A stretch of 64,000 nucleotides of DNA from Fragum whitleyi (Eukaryota; Mollusca; Bivalvia; Cardiida; Cardiidae). The notes beneath the pieces were generated by a model that worked only from the letters and a program-made list of their open reading frames with translations, was not told the DNA's origin and made no database searches. A program made the translations under genes and the position numbers. Positions 22,597-33,435 of the stretch are shown piece by piece (positions within the stretch are counted from its first letter, which is position 1; every line of letters starts with the position of its first letter). The DNA is taken from positions 30,333,558 to 30,397,557 of the forward strand of contig OX411543.1 of assembly GCA_948146395.1 (NCBI GenBank), read 5' to 3'.

Positions 22597-22919
22597 CACA
22601 TTTCTTCACAGCCTGAACACAAGTAGGCCGTTCGAAGCGTACAACGATGATTACATTTCAATAAAGGTGAACAGCCCCGCCGAGGCTGTGTTTATGATGA
22701 CAAAACGGAGTATTTATTGTTTGAAAATCAGTCATACCCCGCTTTTCCCGCAAATGGACATGCAAAGCGGCGGGGATGATCTACAAATTATTCGCCGCCG
22801 CTGTTTCGTCATTTGAACGCAGTGCAGATGCTGTAATCAATTGCATGGCATAGCAAAAGGTTCGTATTTGTCATTAAGCCACATTTTATCCGTCACGTTT
22901 GAATGTGGGTAACGCCGGT
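22597..22919. other. Unassigned DNA with GC-rich hairpin pieces
   Basis: Contains CAGCCCCGCCGAGGCTGTG and a TACCCCGC...TGCAAAGCGGCGGGG segment reminiscent of the MITE at 36835-36958. No gene. Confidence 0.4.
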
Positions 22920-24282
22920 TATAGTCCGTTTGACTTCTATATGGACCAACATTTCGCCGAAAATCTCAGAATCGAATTAATGAAGCGTATTTTTTTCTTG
23001 TCATATCATTTTTGCCAACTGATACCATGAAGAATTTAGTTTTTCAGAATTTTTTAAGGTATTATAATGATTTTGTCCGTCCGACTACATGTTAACTTTC
23101 TGCCTTTCATACCTACTCGTGTTTGTAATAAACGGAACAGCGAATTGTCTATCCAAAAATAGCTCTGATTTGCATAGGGGCCGAGTCAAAAGTGTATGGA
23201 TTTTGGCAAGTCGTTTTAGTGTAAAGTCGAGTATTTTTGTAAAATCAATTTTGTAGATTTTTTTTACTTCCTTAGGATGTCAAATCTTAGTGTATTCTGT
23301 ATTTGCTGCAAAAACTGTTTGACCAGATAATTGATAATAATTTTTATCCATTCAGGGATGAACCCCATATTCCCTTATTTAGACCAATCAAAAAGGCCGA
23401 AGTTGTTGGGATTTTCACGAGGAAAACTAGATAAGCAGGCGAGTAATAACGGTACAAATCACGAAATATTTAACTTTAAGGGTAAGTTCATATCGGACTC
23501 GGTTTCGATCCGAGTTGACCGGGTTTCCATCAGAACGACCTCGGTTTCGACACTAGTGATGTCATTTTAACCTTTCAACCTCGACGCTTCTGATCCTGGG
23601 TCAGGCCGGTGTTCCTTGGGTTCCAAAATGGCGTCGAAAATAGTGCACAACAATTCCATTATATAAAACAAATGTTCTCTATTACTTTAAACGACAAATA
23701 TTTTTTTCTTATTTTATATAGTATTTTGCACGAGTTTATCACATTTTTTAATGGGATAACGATATTTCATGGTTGATTAATTATTCTTGCGGTGATGTGA
23801 AGTTTGTTTACTACCACCAGTGGATAACTCCGTTCACTTGAATGTCCTTGCTGCGCATGCATATTAAAGTCAATTTTAGATTATTACAACATCTTACGCG
23901 ACTCTCGGGCTGCCATTTGAATTTCTCCTAAGATATCCTGACCGTCGAAATGCTAATTAGCATTCCCAAATATGGAATAATGAACATTTCATCTGTCAAA
24001 TGTTGAGTATAAAACCACGTGTTTTCACAATTTGTTTACATTTTTTTAACAACAAAACAGCCTTCACCACCCCTCGTGTTTAAGAGCAGAAAATGCAAAA
24101 ATATTATCATTAACTAGATAGACAAAATCATTATTTTAAAATCATTTTGCTTCCAAAAAATATTTTTTGGAATGGTATTAACCTGAAATTTTAGTATTTT
24201 ACCACATAGAAATCCTTCATTCAAACGCAATTTGATGTAATTGATGAAAAGGTTGGTCCATATAGAAGTCAAACGGACTATA
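22920..24282. mobile_element. 1.36-kb element with perfect 31-bp TIRs
   Basis: 22920-22950 and 24252-24282 are perfect inverted repeats beginning TATAGTCCGTTTGACTTC. A TA next to each end fits a TA target duplication and hence a Tc1/mariner-type non-autonomous element. Nothing inside resembles a transposase. Confidence 0.75.
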
Positions 24283-24939
24283 CTATCTTTTCTAGGCTGA
24301 GTATACACACTGCTGCTACCACGAAGCGGCAGCAGACGCAAAATTTGTCATAAAAGGCTTGAGAAGCCAGTAGAGCGTTATAATACGCAATGGCATGGTT
24401 CCTGTCGTTGCACTTTGCCCAAAAATGAAAACTTATAAAACTTTTAATTTAATGTGTACTTATGTTAGGGTAGCACACAAGATGAAAATAAATATTTTTT
24501 CTTAGCAAATTATCAAATAATATGTCTAATTATTATAAAACTACTATTTTAATTGGATAATTTATGATGTTTACGACTTAAATACAATAGAATCAGTAGA
24601 AAAAAAAGTGTTTTACATTAAAGGGAAGTAAGCTAAGAGTGATTTATCGGGTTAAAGCATAGTATTTAGTATAGTTCCGCAAGCATGACTGAGGTTCGAG
24701 AAACCGCTTTCTCCTACCACTTTCAATGAAGAATTGATCTTAGATCACTCACTTGAAATTGTTGGTCTATATATATAATATTGAATTGACTATCCCGGGC
24801 CGCTTTCCCATGTGTTGTTGCGGAAAACTTTCAACGGTTATCATAAGAAAAGGTAGGTAGCAATGAAGGGGTAAAAGCAATTTAGCAAGGGCGGATCTAC
24901 CATTACGATCATTACGCAATCTTCATTTCCGAAAAAGTA

Positions 24940-25135
24940 TCATTGATGAATGATCATAACATCGAAACTAGGCCTACAGCTAATTTAAGCTGTAGTTACG
25001 AAGTTTTGATTATTCATCAACGCCCAAATCATAAAATAAAGACCTGGGGGCGGCGGCAGAGGGCATTTACTTTTAATCTCAGTCCAAATATTACCGTTAT
25101 CCTATTCGTTCTTTTCACGGTGGTCGCCCGCCTCT
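24940..25135 (+). repeat. Dispersed repeat, inverted partner at 29205-29430
   Basis: Resembles the reverse complement of 29205-29430. Shared landmarks are ACATC(A)TCGAAACTA, a short CAGCTT..AAGCTGTAG hairpin, GATTATTCAYCAACG, AGTCCA, TTATCCTAT, and GAGGTCGCC/GGTGGTCGCC. Both copies keep a short open frame with (L/W)IIHQR, which may be coincidence. Confidence 0.55.
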
Positions 25136-25228
25136 ACTAGAAGTGCGCAGGCCTATAGGCCTAACTTGAATGTCAAAATCCTAGTTGCGCCTATGTTTAG
25201 TTCGTTCTTTATATAATTCAACTTTAAA

Positions 25229-25463
25229 CTAATGTTGTAAGGGAAATCGGGAGCCGGTAACATAAACGGCAAGCAGTTTCTCCTTTTCTAGAACTTCAAT
25301 GAATCCAACCAAACCGCCGGCACCGGGCCCGCCGGTCACCGAAATTGCCGAGCTTAATTCAGTAAATATAATTCCCCGGTATTTGCCGAAGGAAGGGGAT
25401 CCGTAATAATCTGCATCATTTCGAAACTCATGCTCCGCTTTCACAATATTTACCGACGTTTCC
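25229..25463 (-). CDS. Possible exon of unknown protein
   Basis: Minus-strand frame starting after a good acceptor (TTTCCTAATTTCATTAG at 25464 and rightwards) and open to TAG at 25229. It encodes about 77 residues including KAEHEFRNDADYYGSPSFGK, TELSSAISVTGGPGAGGLVG and FIEVLEKEKLLAVYV. The composition is protein-like, and markedly less AT-driven than surrounding frames. I do not recognise the family. No neighbouring exon was found, so it may be an isolated exon, an old gene fragment or chance. Confidence 0.35.
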
Positions 25464-25734
25464 CTAATGAAATTAGGAAACCTCCACTAAGTAACACTGT
25501 TTAATTTCATTGGCCCTCCGCCGGGAAGCGGTTGTGGAACTCAGATGAAGGGTCCACTACCTCAGTAACTCAGTTGTAGGCCCTAACGGTTTTCATTTAA
25601 CCCTTGACCAAAGCTGTAAATATATTATTTTGAACGCACGCTGATCAAATTGGATAGCCTACTTAGTCCGTGATTTCCAGGCTAGTCCGGGAGTCTTAAA
25701 TGCCGGTGACAGAAGCTTCATGATAATTGGCTAG

Positions 25735-25848
25735 CATCCTCGGATACCCCGGGTCTCCCTATTTGCTACGCTATACCGACAGACGTCTATATATATACTA
25801 TGTCGATATAGCGTAGCAAATAGGGAGACCCCGGGGTATCGGAGGATG
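25735..25848. repeat. Fold-back element, ~41-bp arms
   Basis: 25735-25775 and 25807-25848 are inverted copies with about one indel and one mismatch (ATACCCCGGGTCTCCCTATT and its complement), separated by a 31-bp loop rich in TATA. It looks like a small fold-back MITE. Confidence 0.8.
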
Positions 25849-27084
25849 ATTCGCTAGTCACAGTAGAGAAATTGTATGATCGATTAAACCGTAACGATTG
25901 AGATGTCGACGAATTGGTATTCGATCACATGGCATCGAGGCCTTCAGATGGGTCAGGAAATAATTAATTAGTAAGTCTCAAGGATCTTTACAGTTTTAGA
26001 GTAAAGAGTATTGTCTGAAGACGGTGTTCATTTAGATTTCGTTTTTAGTTTTTAGTTTCACACCTTCGTGAATTCTTAAAAAAAAACTTATCTTATTTTC
26101 ATGTTATAGAGAACAATTTTTCTATTTCAAGCTACCGAGATTCTTAGACTGGTATACAGTCCCAGTACAAGTATTTTAGTAATGATAATAACAAAATGTT
26201 TATATAACATAACAAATAGGCCTATCCCTCGAAAGCCGGGTGTTTTGAGTAAAGCTCCTTTTTCCGAAACATTGGTTAACCATTGTCATTCTGAAATCGG
26301 AATATTCCTGGTTAAGGTATAGATAAAGATGAGTCTGCACATATGTGCAGTCTAATCTTAGTCCAAACCAGCAGTTTGTCTTGTTTGACAAAAAATTGGG
26401 TCAAGACTGAATTTTCAAGAAAAAAATTGTCATGCAGATTCTTCATTCAGAACCTTTCAGAATCACTTTGAGTTTAGTTTTAATTTGCAATGGATTTTAT
26501 TCGGCATAACAAGGGTTAAGTCCGACAACGAGAAGACGACGGTTATAAAGCCGCCTTCAAGTCTTCCTGAAATATCTTAATTTAACAGACTATTAACAGT
26601 CTTCCGTGATTCTTGGTGTCCATGCATACAAGATAATCGAGTAGATTTTTTTATGGAAGGATATTGCGTGATTTTGGTGGAAGGAAATAAAACACACTGA
26701 AAACTTGAATTTTTATTTTTTTTATCATTCATGTATTGATATATATCTGACAAATAGAATAGTTTTGCTATGATGTTCTTCCCTTTTTACCAGACGGTGA
26801 AAATATTAGACTTTTTCAAAAAAAAAAAATAGTTCAGCAAAGTGCGTTTATATACTCCGGCATGCCTGCACAGTCTTTGTGAAATGATAAGCTTATGAAA
26901 ATATTGTTGAAAACTTAGAAATTGCTTGTAACAGACAATTTCTACTTTTGCATCAATATTTTCTAGCACATACGATTATGTTTTATTTTCAAATCACACC
27001 CGCTTTTCATACGGTCTTTATCATCCTGAACAGGCTGTAACTACGAAATAAAGGTCGACCTAAATAGGAATTGCACTAGATATA
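25849..27084. other. No supported gene
   Basis: AT-rich, no recognisable exon or repeat arm. Confidence 0.5.
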
Positions 27085-27086
27085 TA

Positions 27087-28238
27087 CTTAGCAAAAAAAG
27101 AAACTTTACATTCTTGTTGGTCTGTTTTGAATGACTTAGAGTAGCTATAGGCCAACTTTATTTACATGTGTTAGTTGGACTAGCTACAGAGACTACGCAG
27201 ACGCAGGAATTTGCGCGATTGAAGCGAGTCCGAGCTAATGCGTCTGTAACTTCCGGTTTTGGTCACATACTCGTGTTGAGCTACCCAAAGTTCATTTTGA
27301 GTGATTTTTGCTACACAGTCACACTCATTCCTTAGCATCGGCACGAAAAACAAAATTGTTTGTACATTTTTATTGAGACAGTTATGTTACAACAATCGAA
27401 TAAAGACCGGAATCAGACTACAGGTATACAGAGAGCTTGAATGTCTGTTTAAAACGCAACTCTTAAGTTTGCTCATCGGGACAGGAAATTCTCATTTTAA
27501 CATCTCGGTTTAGAACTGCCGCGCCCGGTTAGGACAATCGTTTACGCGTCTGGTTTTCATTCATCGGGTCGTGGGTTCGACCTTTGGCTCGACCGTCTTT
27601 CATCCCATATTTGACAAAAAGCATTGTGATAAGTGTCATTTCTCTCCCACACAATTGGCAAGTGATACGCCTTGGAGAGAATGGCAACTGGTGCCTCAGG
27701 TGAAAACTCTAGCTGTACTGTGAGAAACGACAAGAAACTACGGATAGGTGCACCAGCGGTCGAATTTTTAATGTAAAACTATCGAAAGTGAACTTTAAAC
27801 CCCTATTAATTAACAAAAAATTCAATTACAACACATGAAGTGTCGGCCGAGATGAGATAGGCCACTTTTGATGTCATGTAGAGGCCCTGTTACCTTTGCA
27901 TATTTTTCAATTCATTTCATCAAAGGAAGGATAACTGCAAGACAAGTATGCGTATTTAGCTCAGACGTTGGTCTTTCATGCTCTAATCACGAAAACTTCA
28001 AGGACCTATACCCAAAACATCACCGACAATCTTGATTTCATTTCTGTGAATTTTGAAATCGACCCATTTGTCCTTTGACCACCAATAAAAACCTCATTTT
28101 ACAAACATCCGGTACTGACCCTTCCATAAACCAATATTGCCTTCAAGTTTCATATAATAGTAACATCTGTATTCTCTAAGGTTTCATAGCGATAATATAG
28201 CCCTCAGTAAGTCATGTAAAGTTTCTTTTTTTGCTAAG
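27087..28238. mobile_element. 1.15-kb TIR element with TA duplication, carrying a SINE-like segment
   Basis: The ends are inverted: CTTAGCAAAAAAAGAAACTT at 27087 and its complement ending at 28238. Each is flanked by TA (27085-27086, 28239-28240), the Tc1/mariner signature. No transposase frame is visible. A tRNA-like segment lies inside at 27515-27600. Confidence 0.75.
27515..27790 (+). repeat. tRNA-derived SINE-like segment
   Basis: CGCGCCCGGTTAGGACAATC resembles an A box, and GTGGGTTCGACC at about 27,570 resembles a B box, at tRNA-like spacing. The following 200 bp may be the SINE body. No clear target duplication was found. Confidence 0.5.
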
Positions 28239-29204
28239 TATATATTTGGCAGAGCCCGTGTGTCATGACGGATAACGGGTTGAGGAGCGGTGACCCATCA
28301 ATTGTAAACCTATAATGGATATCGAATCTGAAGAGCTCTGAAGAATGCTGTATTATGTACAGCTCCTTTTCGAGAAATACATTGCATCATTGATAGTTGC
28401 CCCAGCTGTTGAGATACGTGTGCGTCGGTATTGAGGTGGCGTGAAACCCCATACGATCAAACGTGCATAAGCTTTCTTTCTTTATCATTCCCTCACATCG
28501 GAAAAAAGTGGCCAAACAAGCGGAAGAATAAAAACTAATGATAACTGAAGAATGGGCAATAAGCAAAACCATTGCCAGTCTGTTTTAATGTTTTGCAGCT
28601 TTCACAGACCTTTATTATAGCTCTACATAAACACAACTACCTGTCGGTTCATTCGGACAGAGCAAAAAAGGCTTGTCCCTGTTCAGTCTGACCAAGTGTT
28701 AAACTTTTCTCCTTTAGCGGAAAACGAAATGAATATTGACCATTTTACCTTCTTATATGTGACACGTCAAACTAAAAGAGAACACCTGGGAACTCTTTTA
28801 AATAGATATTTGAAAAAATGAGACCGCTCTAATGAAGATCAACCGGACTTCTCTTTAAAAGAAATATTCCGTTATACAGTAAGATAGAATGACCATTCGA
28901 AATTCAGAAAAATAGCCAAGTGACATTAGCTAGTCTGCCTAGGGTCGAACTTTTACGAAAGTCCGAGTGTAACTCTTAGTGAAAGGCGAATTCTAGTTAA
29001 TCTCTGATGATAGCATGTCTAACAGGATGCCAGGTGTTTGTTTGAAAGTTGCGAAGGTAGACCACTTATGTTTTACATTTCAATTAATAAGGGCTACCTC
29101 CCTTCGGCTATGTTAAACAAAATGACAATGGTCATCGAACTAATTAGATAATGGCCAATGAGTGTGAATGAATGTTTAACTATAATTGCAAATATTCAAA
29201 GGCG
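28239..29204. other. No gene; contains one copy of a dispersed repeat (28745-28860)
   Basis: The 28745-28860 segment (GTGACACGTCAA, CACCTGGGAA, TAGATATTTGAAAAAA, then AGATCAACC) recurs at 37990-38110 and, more weakly, at 61760-61860. Confidence 0.55.
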
Positions 29205-29430
29205 TATCTAGAATTTTGAAATGTATACGCACTAAGAAGGCGACCTCCAAAGAATATATAGGATAAAGGCGATGTGTGGACTGTGTCCAAAGAATAAGTC
29301 CTTCGTTTGCTCGCCATTTTATGTCCTTTTACAAACCCTCTTAAATATCGTTGGTGAATAATCCAAACATCGTACTTACTACAGCTTGAATAAGCTGTAG
29401 TTTCGATGATGTTCTGATCCTTCATTAACA
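29205..29430 (-). repeat. Dispersed repeat, partner at 24940-25135
   Basis: Reverse-orientation copy of the 24.9-kb repeat; see that entry for landmarks. It contains a clear 9-bp-arm hairpin CTACAGCTT...AAGCTGTAG. Confidence 0.55.
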
Positions 29431-31485
29431 ATATTAAAGAGGATTTGTTTCTATTACACATTTTCGTAGTGTGCATAATGATAGTTTTGTCCTTGAATAT
29501 TTACAAATACAAAAGAAAAGTACATGTACTGACAACCACTCTACTCTGTGTAAAATATTATAAAACTTTTCCCAATCACAAATGAAAATTTTCTCAAACT
29601 TCAGCTTGAGATTAAAGCTTTAATTTTGTCTTAACACATATATAAGTATATCTTAAAAGATAATATCAATAAGTTGTTAAAATCAATAACTAACTGATGT
29701 ACGAGTATACAATACCATTTTCAAATTGGTTCCTAAATGACCCCTTTAAAAAGATGGGTCAAAAAGCGGTTGTAAGACAAGTGCTTCATTAGATAAACGT
29801 AATGATAACCAGTCTAAAATATAACGTATTTGAACACAAACTTAATTTTTTTATTCACAGTTGGACCACAGCTTTTGCAATCTATCGACTGGAAGTTTAG
29901 AAATAATTGGATAATCGCTGCTATTCAGAAAAAAATGTAACGTGGTCTTAAATGAGAAAAACATACACGCGCATTTGGCGTTGAATGGCGTTATTTTCAT
30001 CCTAACGAAGAAAAGCTACCTATGCAATAGCTCATTTGCATACCTATAATATCGCCTAATTGTAATACCACACATCCATGCCTCACACCGGAACAGTTGA
30101 AACTGCTTATGTGTTTATAGGCAGTAACAACTGTTTCGGAGTGAGCCATCGCCATGTCACGTCATACAATTTTCAACGTGTTAATTTCAGTCCCTTGCTA
30201 TCGGTCATTCTGGGAGGTTGTGGTTCAATCATAACTGTAAACGAGGGTAGCATGATTATTCTAGATTCAGATAATATGACAAAAGCGAAAAGTGTATACA
30301 CTCGTCAGCTTGCGCAATACTCGCAGTCTGATTAGAATCGACACCTTTCGCACTACCCCGATGGTCCCTTTTCGCACGACGATTCACGTATATTACACTC
30401 AGTGACGTAAATGTGAAATTTCATGAAATTTCATGACACGATTGTATGATTGTGATGTGACGTTGGTCTACTTGTGTCCCGTTCCGGCTGGAAAGTCTTG
30501 TTTCCAGTGGACATTGATGATCGATGAAGTTTCAACTTGGCTGAAAAAAAAAGCGAGAAAAAGATAAGAGCTTGAAAGTAAATGGAGTCATTTGAGTGGT
30601 TTGTATAGTATCATCCTTGCTTTGTATTTTAGACAAAAGCCGAGTACTTTCAGTAATAAAAGTTAATAACAGTATAGAATCAAACGAATATGAATGAGAT
30701 ACTAATTGTAAATTTGATCTGGAAATCGTAGCAATAACTGACAAATTAAATTTTTTTATTATTATTTATTACACTACCATTATTTAAGAAACAAGTTAAG
30801 TATGCTCCAAGTATGTTAGCATGATAAAAATTTCGATTTCGAATTTTAAGAGAGCAGTGTCAGTGGGACATGTTAATCAGTGTACAGAAATGTAAGCAAT
30901 TTGTTCACCATTTGATAAAACCTTATTTCTTTTGAATTGTGATAATGATGAGGTCGTGGATACAGTTAATAAGTTCATGATTTGCCTAGTAGTACAGGCA
31001 TCACCTTAGTTATAAACAAAGTTTATTATAAATGCGCATTTTGATCTGACTAATATCTGACTCATATCGGAATCAATTGTATATACTTAGCTTGGATTTC
31101 GAAGTGCTGGTGGTTTTTCCATTACCTCTGCTTAAGTTTTGGGGTAATTGATACCACTGGGTTGTAAAAACGGCTAAAGATCATACGGCCATTTCAAAAA
31201 ATATGTGTTGGCTTTAGAGGTGCAACATAATTCTAAACGTTTTATACAAAATGCCAGAACAATGATTTTCACCATTACTAGAAAAAAAAGACATTGTTGT
31301 AGATTTTATAAAATATTCCGTGCATTTTTTAATATACCACCTGTTCTGTTAAAAATGGCGACCATCCAACAGTCATGAGCACTTTAGTGCATGTATATGA
31401 CATATGTAGCCCTTCATCTTTCAGAATCTTCAAATGAATAACTAATATTACAGATAGTGATAAATAGAACATAGAATAATGAAAT
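29431..31485. other. No supported gene; presumed 3' flank of the follistatin-like gene
   Basis: Includes a partly palindromic GTGAAATTTCATGAAATTTC at about 30,415. The 3' UTR of the minus-strand gene should begin just left of 31486. Its polyadenylation site was not placed with confidence. Confidence 0.4.
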
Positions 31486-31718
31486 TCAGAAATCGCTTGA
31501 AACTTTTTTCCCGCCTAAACGAATCACTAAGATATAAAGTAACCCACCCTTTTTGCGAAGATGTTGACGATCACGTTTTGCTTTCTTCTTGTGATTATCT
31601 TTCAACCTTCGTTTCTTCTGTTTTAATCTCTTTAGCTTCTGTTTTCTCTTACGTATTTGTTTTGGATGCTTTCGTTTCTTCGTTTTTTTGCCTCTACCTC
31701 GTGGTTTGACAGGGTATA
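31486..31718 (-). CDS. Last exon of follistatin-like gene: Lys/Arg-rich C-terminal tail
   Basis: Acceptor TTTTCATTATCAG at 31719 and rightwards opens an exon in phase 1, the phase left by the three module exons upstream, and it ends at TGA 31486-31488. The product begins YPVKPRGRGKKTKKRKHPKQ and stays extremely basic for about 55 residues (IRKRKQKLKRLKQKKRRLK), then turns to GGLLYILVIRLGG. A polybasic tail on a secreted Kazal/follistatin protein could bind heparan sulfate or other polyanions; that role is inference. The preceding exon already ends in KKKRKNK, so the basic segment bridges the junction. Joining is supported by phase and orientation only. Confidence 0.6.
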
Positions 31719-32344
31719 CTGATAATGAAAAGAATATAATAATCATTTAAAGCTAGAATGTTAGTGAAGGGACAGCACTTGTCGAGCCCGCACACGTTTG
31801 ACCTTGAAATGTAATCCTGACCTTTGATCTGAAGGCAAAACTACCTTAAGTGGCAATTCTACACCTTAATTTGGGTGGAACATCTGTACAAGTGGTATTG
31901 AAGTCCGCAATAACTATAGAATCAAAGCTCCAGACAAAAATTGACCTTAATTTTCAGTGAAGCATTGTTATTTGAAACACACACACAAAAAAATATGAAA
32001 CAGTTGTGTAAAATTACTTTGAAATCAACTGTAGCAGTAATGCTCCAGACAAACTGGGACGGACGGACCTACGTACTAATGCACATACAACGACTTGTCA
32101 TAGTGACGACTATGTCTAGCTCACCTTAAGCGGGATCGATTAAAAGAAACGACAAGAACAAATACATTGAATTCTATCCCCATCGTTATTCTTTTAACTG
32201 TGCCATACATTGCACGATGATGATAAACGATAATTGAGTTTCATTTTCTCATTATCAGATTTTTAGTTGTATAGTTACAGAATCGGTATTAAATTCGCGT
32301 CTTTTTCGATTTTCTAACTTTCAAATAATTATTATAAAAATAAA

Positions 32345-32600
32345 AAAAATACTCGGTGCCCTAGTGGTTTAGGTGCTTGAGGAGGTACTTTGTTTAGCCC
32401 AACCGTCCCCAGGATGTGTTTACGGGCAAAAACCTTAAAGAGCCAGCTCACCAAGTTGACGAATTGAGGAGCAGTTGATAAAAATCTTTACTTCTCTCCC
32501 AGGGACGCGAAAACATCTGGATCAGGTGTTAGAGAGGGGCTAAATAAGGTTAAGCTTTAGTCGCAATATATTTAAAAGAAAGACCTATAAACCAAAGAAA
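32345..32600 (+). repeat. SINE-like segment
   Basis: CTCGGTGCCCTAGTGGTTTA resembles a tRNA-derived A-box head. The B box is weak, and no target duplication was found. Confidence 0.4.
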
Positions 32601-32724
32601 TATAAATAAGATGAATTCTTTCGGGGAATTATCTATCTCCGTTTGCATAGCCTTTTCTTTTTCCATGAATTTTCAGCACAACATGCATTTGGTAGCATAT
32701 ATTATTTGTGTGGTAACAGTTAAA

Positions 32725-33125
32725 GACATCGTGAAATTGAAACTCATTCCGATCAAAGTCATTCAAATCACTCAGCGATCCAGGAATTAATTCTTAACAC
32801 TCACTCAAACAATTCAAAAGCGCTTCAAAATCACTTGAAAAGATAAGATCAACAAGTACATTAAAATTTAATTAAGCTAGAAAAATAATCGCGATTTCAC
32901 TGACATAATTGAAATTGTAAGCGTCTGATTGATTCTTAAAGAAAAATGAGGCTATTTATAGAACTTGTAAGCATATTTTATTAAAGGGAAGAAATACATA
33001 TCGCTAATTTTGTTGATCCTAAACAAATTAAGCGACATTGGATTTCCGCCCTTTAATTTAACTCAAAACCCACTCATCGCGCTCTTAATTTCATTCGAAA
33101 ACAATCCAAAATCATTCACCTTATC
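32725..33125 (+). repeat. Dispersed repeat, same-orientation partner at 61140-61450
   Basis: Both copies begin ACATCGTGAAATT and share CACTCACT(C/T)AAAC.ATTCAAAA, AAAATCGCGATTT and AATTTCATTC landmarks, rich in CATTCA/CACTCA words. Confidence 0.65.
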
Positions 33126-33180
33126 AGCTTGACGATGCTGTTAACTGCAAGTTAATATATGATCACAGGCAAATACGTAC

Positions 33181-33435
33181 ACTTATTTTTTCTCTTCTTT
33201 TTACACCTTCCAGCTTTTTTCACTGTTATAAATACACCACTTTTACAAGCACTCCTCCTTAATTCACAATAATTAGAATACGTCCGTCCGTCCGTACCAC
33301 ACAATGTGACTTGTGTTGCAGATGGACAATATGTATTGATAGACTGGCAGTCCGAACACACGGGCTGTCCGTTTCTTGGATTCATCAAACATGAATATTT
33401 TCCGGGACACTTTGTCATTAAACACGTGGAATTCT
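33181..33435 (-). CDS. Follistatin-like module 3 exon (FOLN + Kazal), 10 Cys
   Basis: Acceptor TTTTACAG and donor GTACGT bound a 255-nt exon, phase 1 at both ends. It encodes STCLMTKCPGKYSCLMNPRN, GQPVCSDC, then TLCGTDGRTYSNYCELRRSA and KAGRC followed by KKKRKNK. The ten cysteines and the CGTDGRTYSNYCEL core match a follistatin module: a small N-terminal FOLN-like loop plus a Kazal domain. Such domains act outside the cell, either inhibiting serine proteases or binding growth factors; which applies cannot be told here. The basic residues at the end lead into the polybasic last exon. It is the third of three equivalent exons read leftwards from 38.7 kb. Confidence 0.85.

Larger units (their letters stand above)
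31719..33180 (-). other. Presumed last intron of follistatin-like gene, with dispersed repeats
   Basis: Holds a SINE-like segment at 32345-32600 and a dispersed repeat at 32725-33125. No further cysteine-rich exon is seen. Confidence 0.5.
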
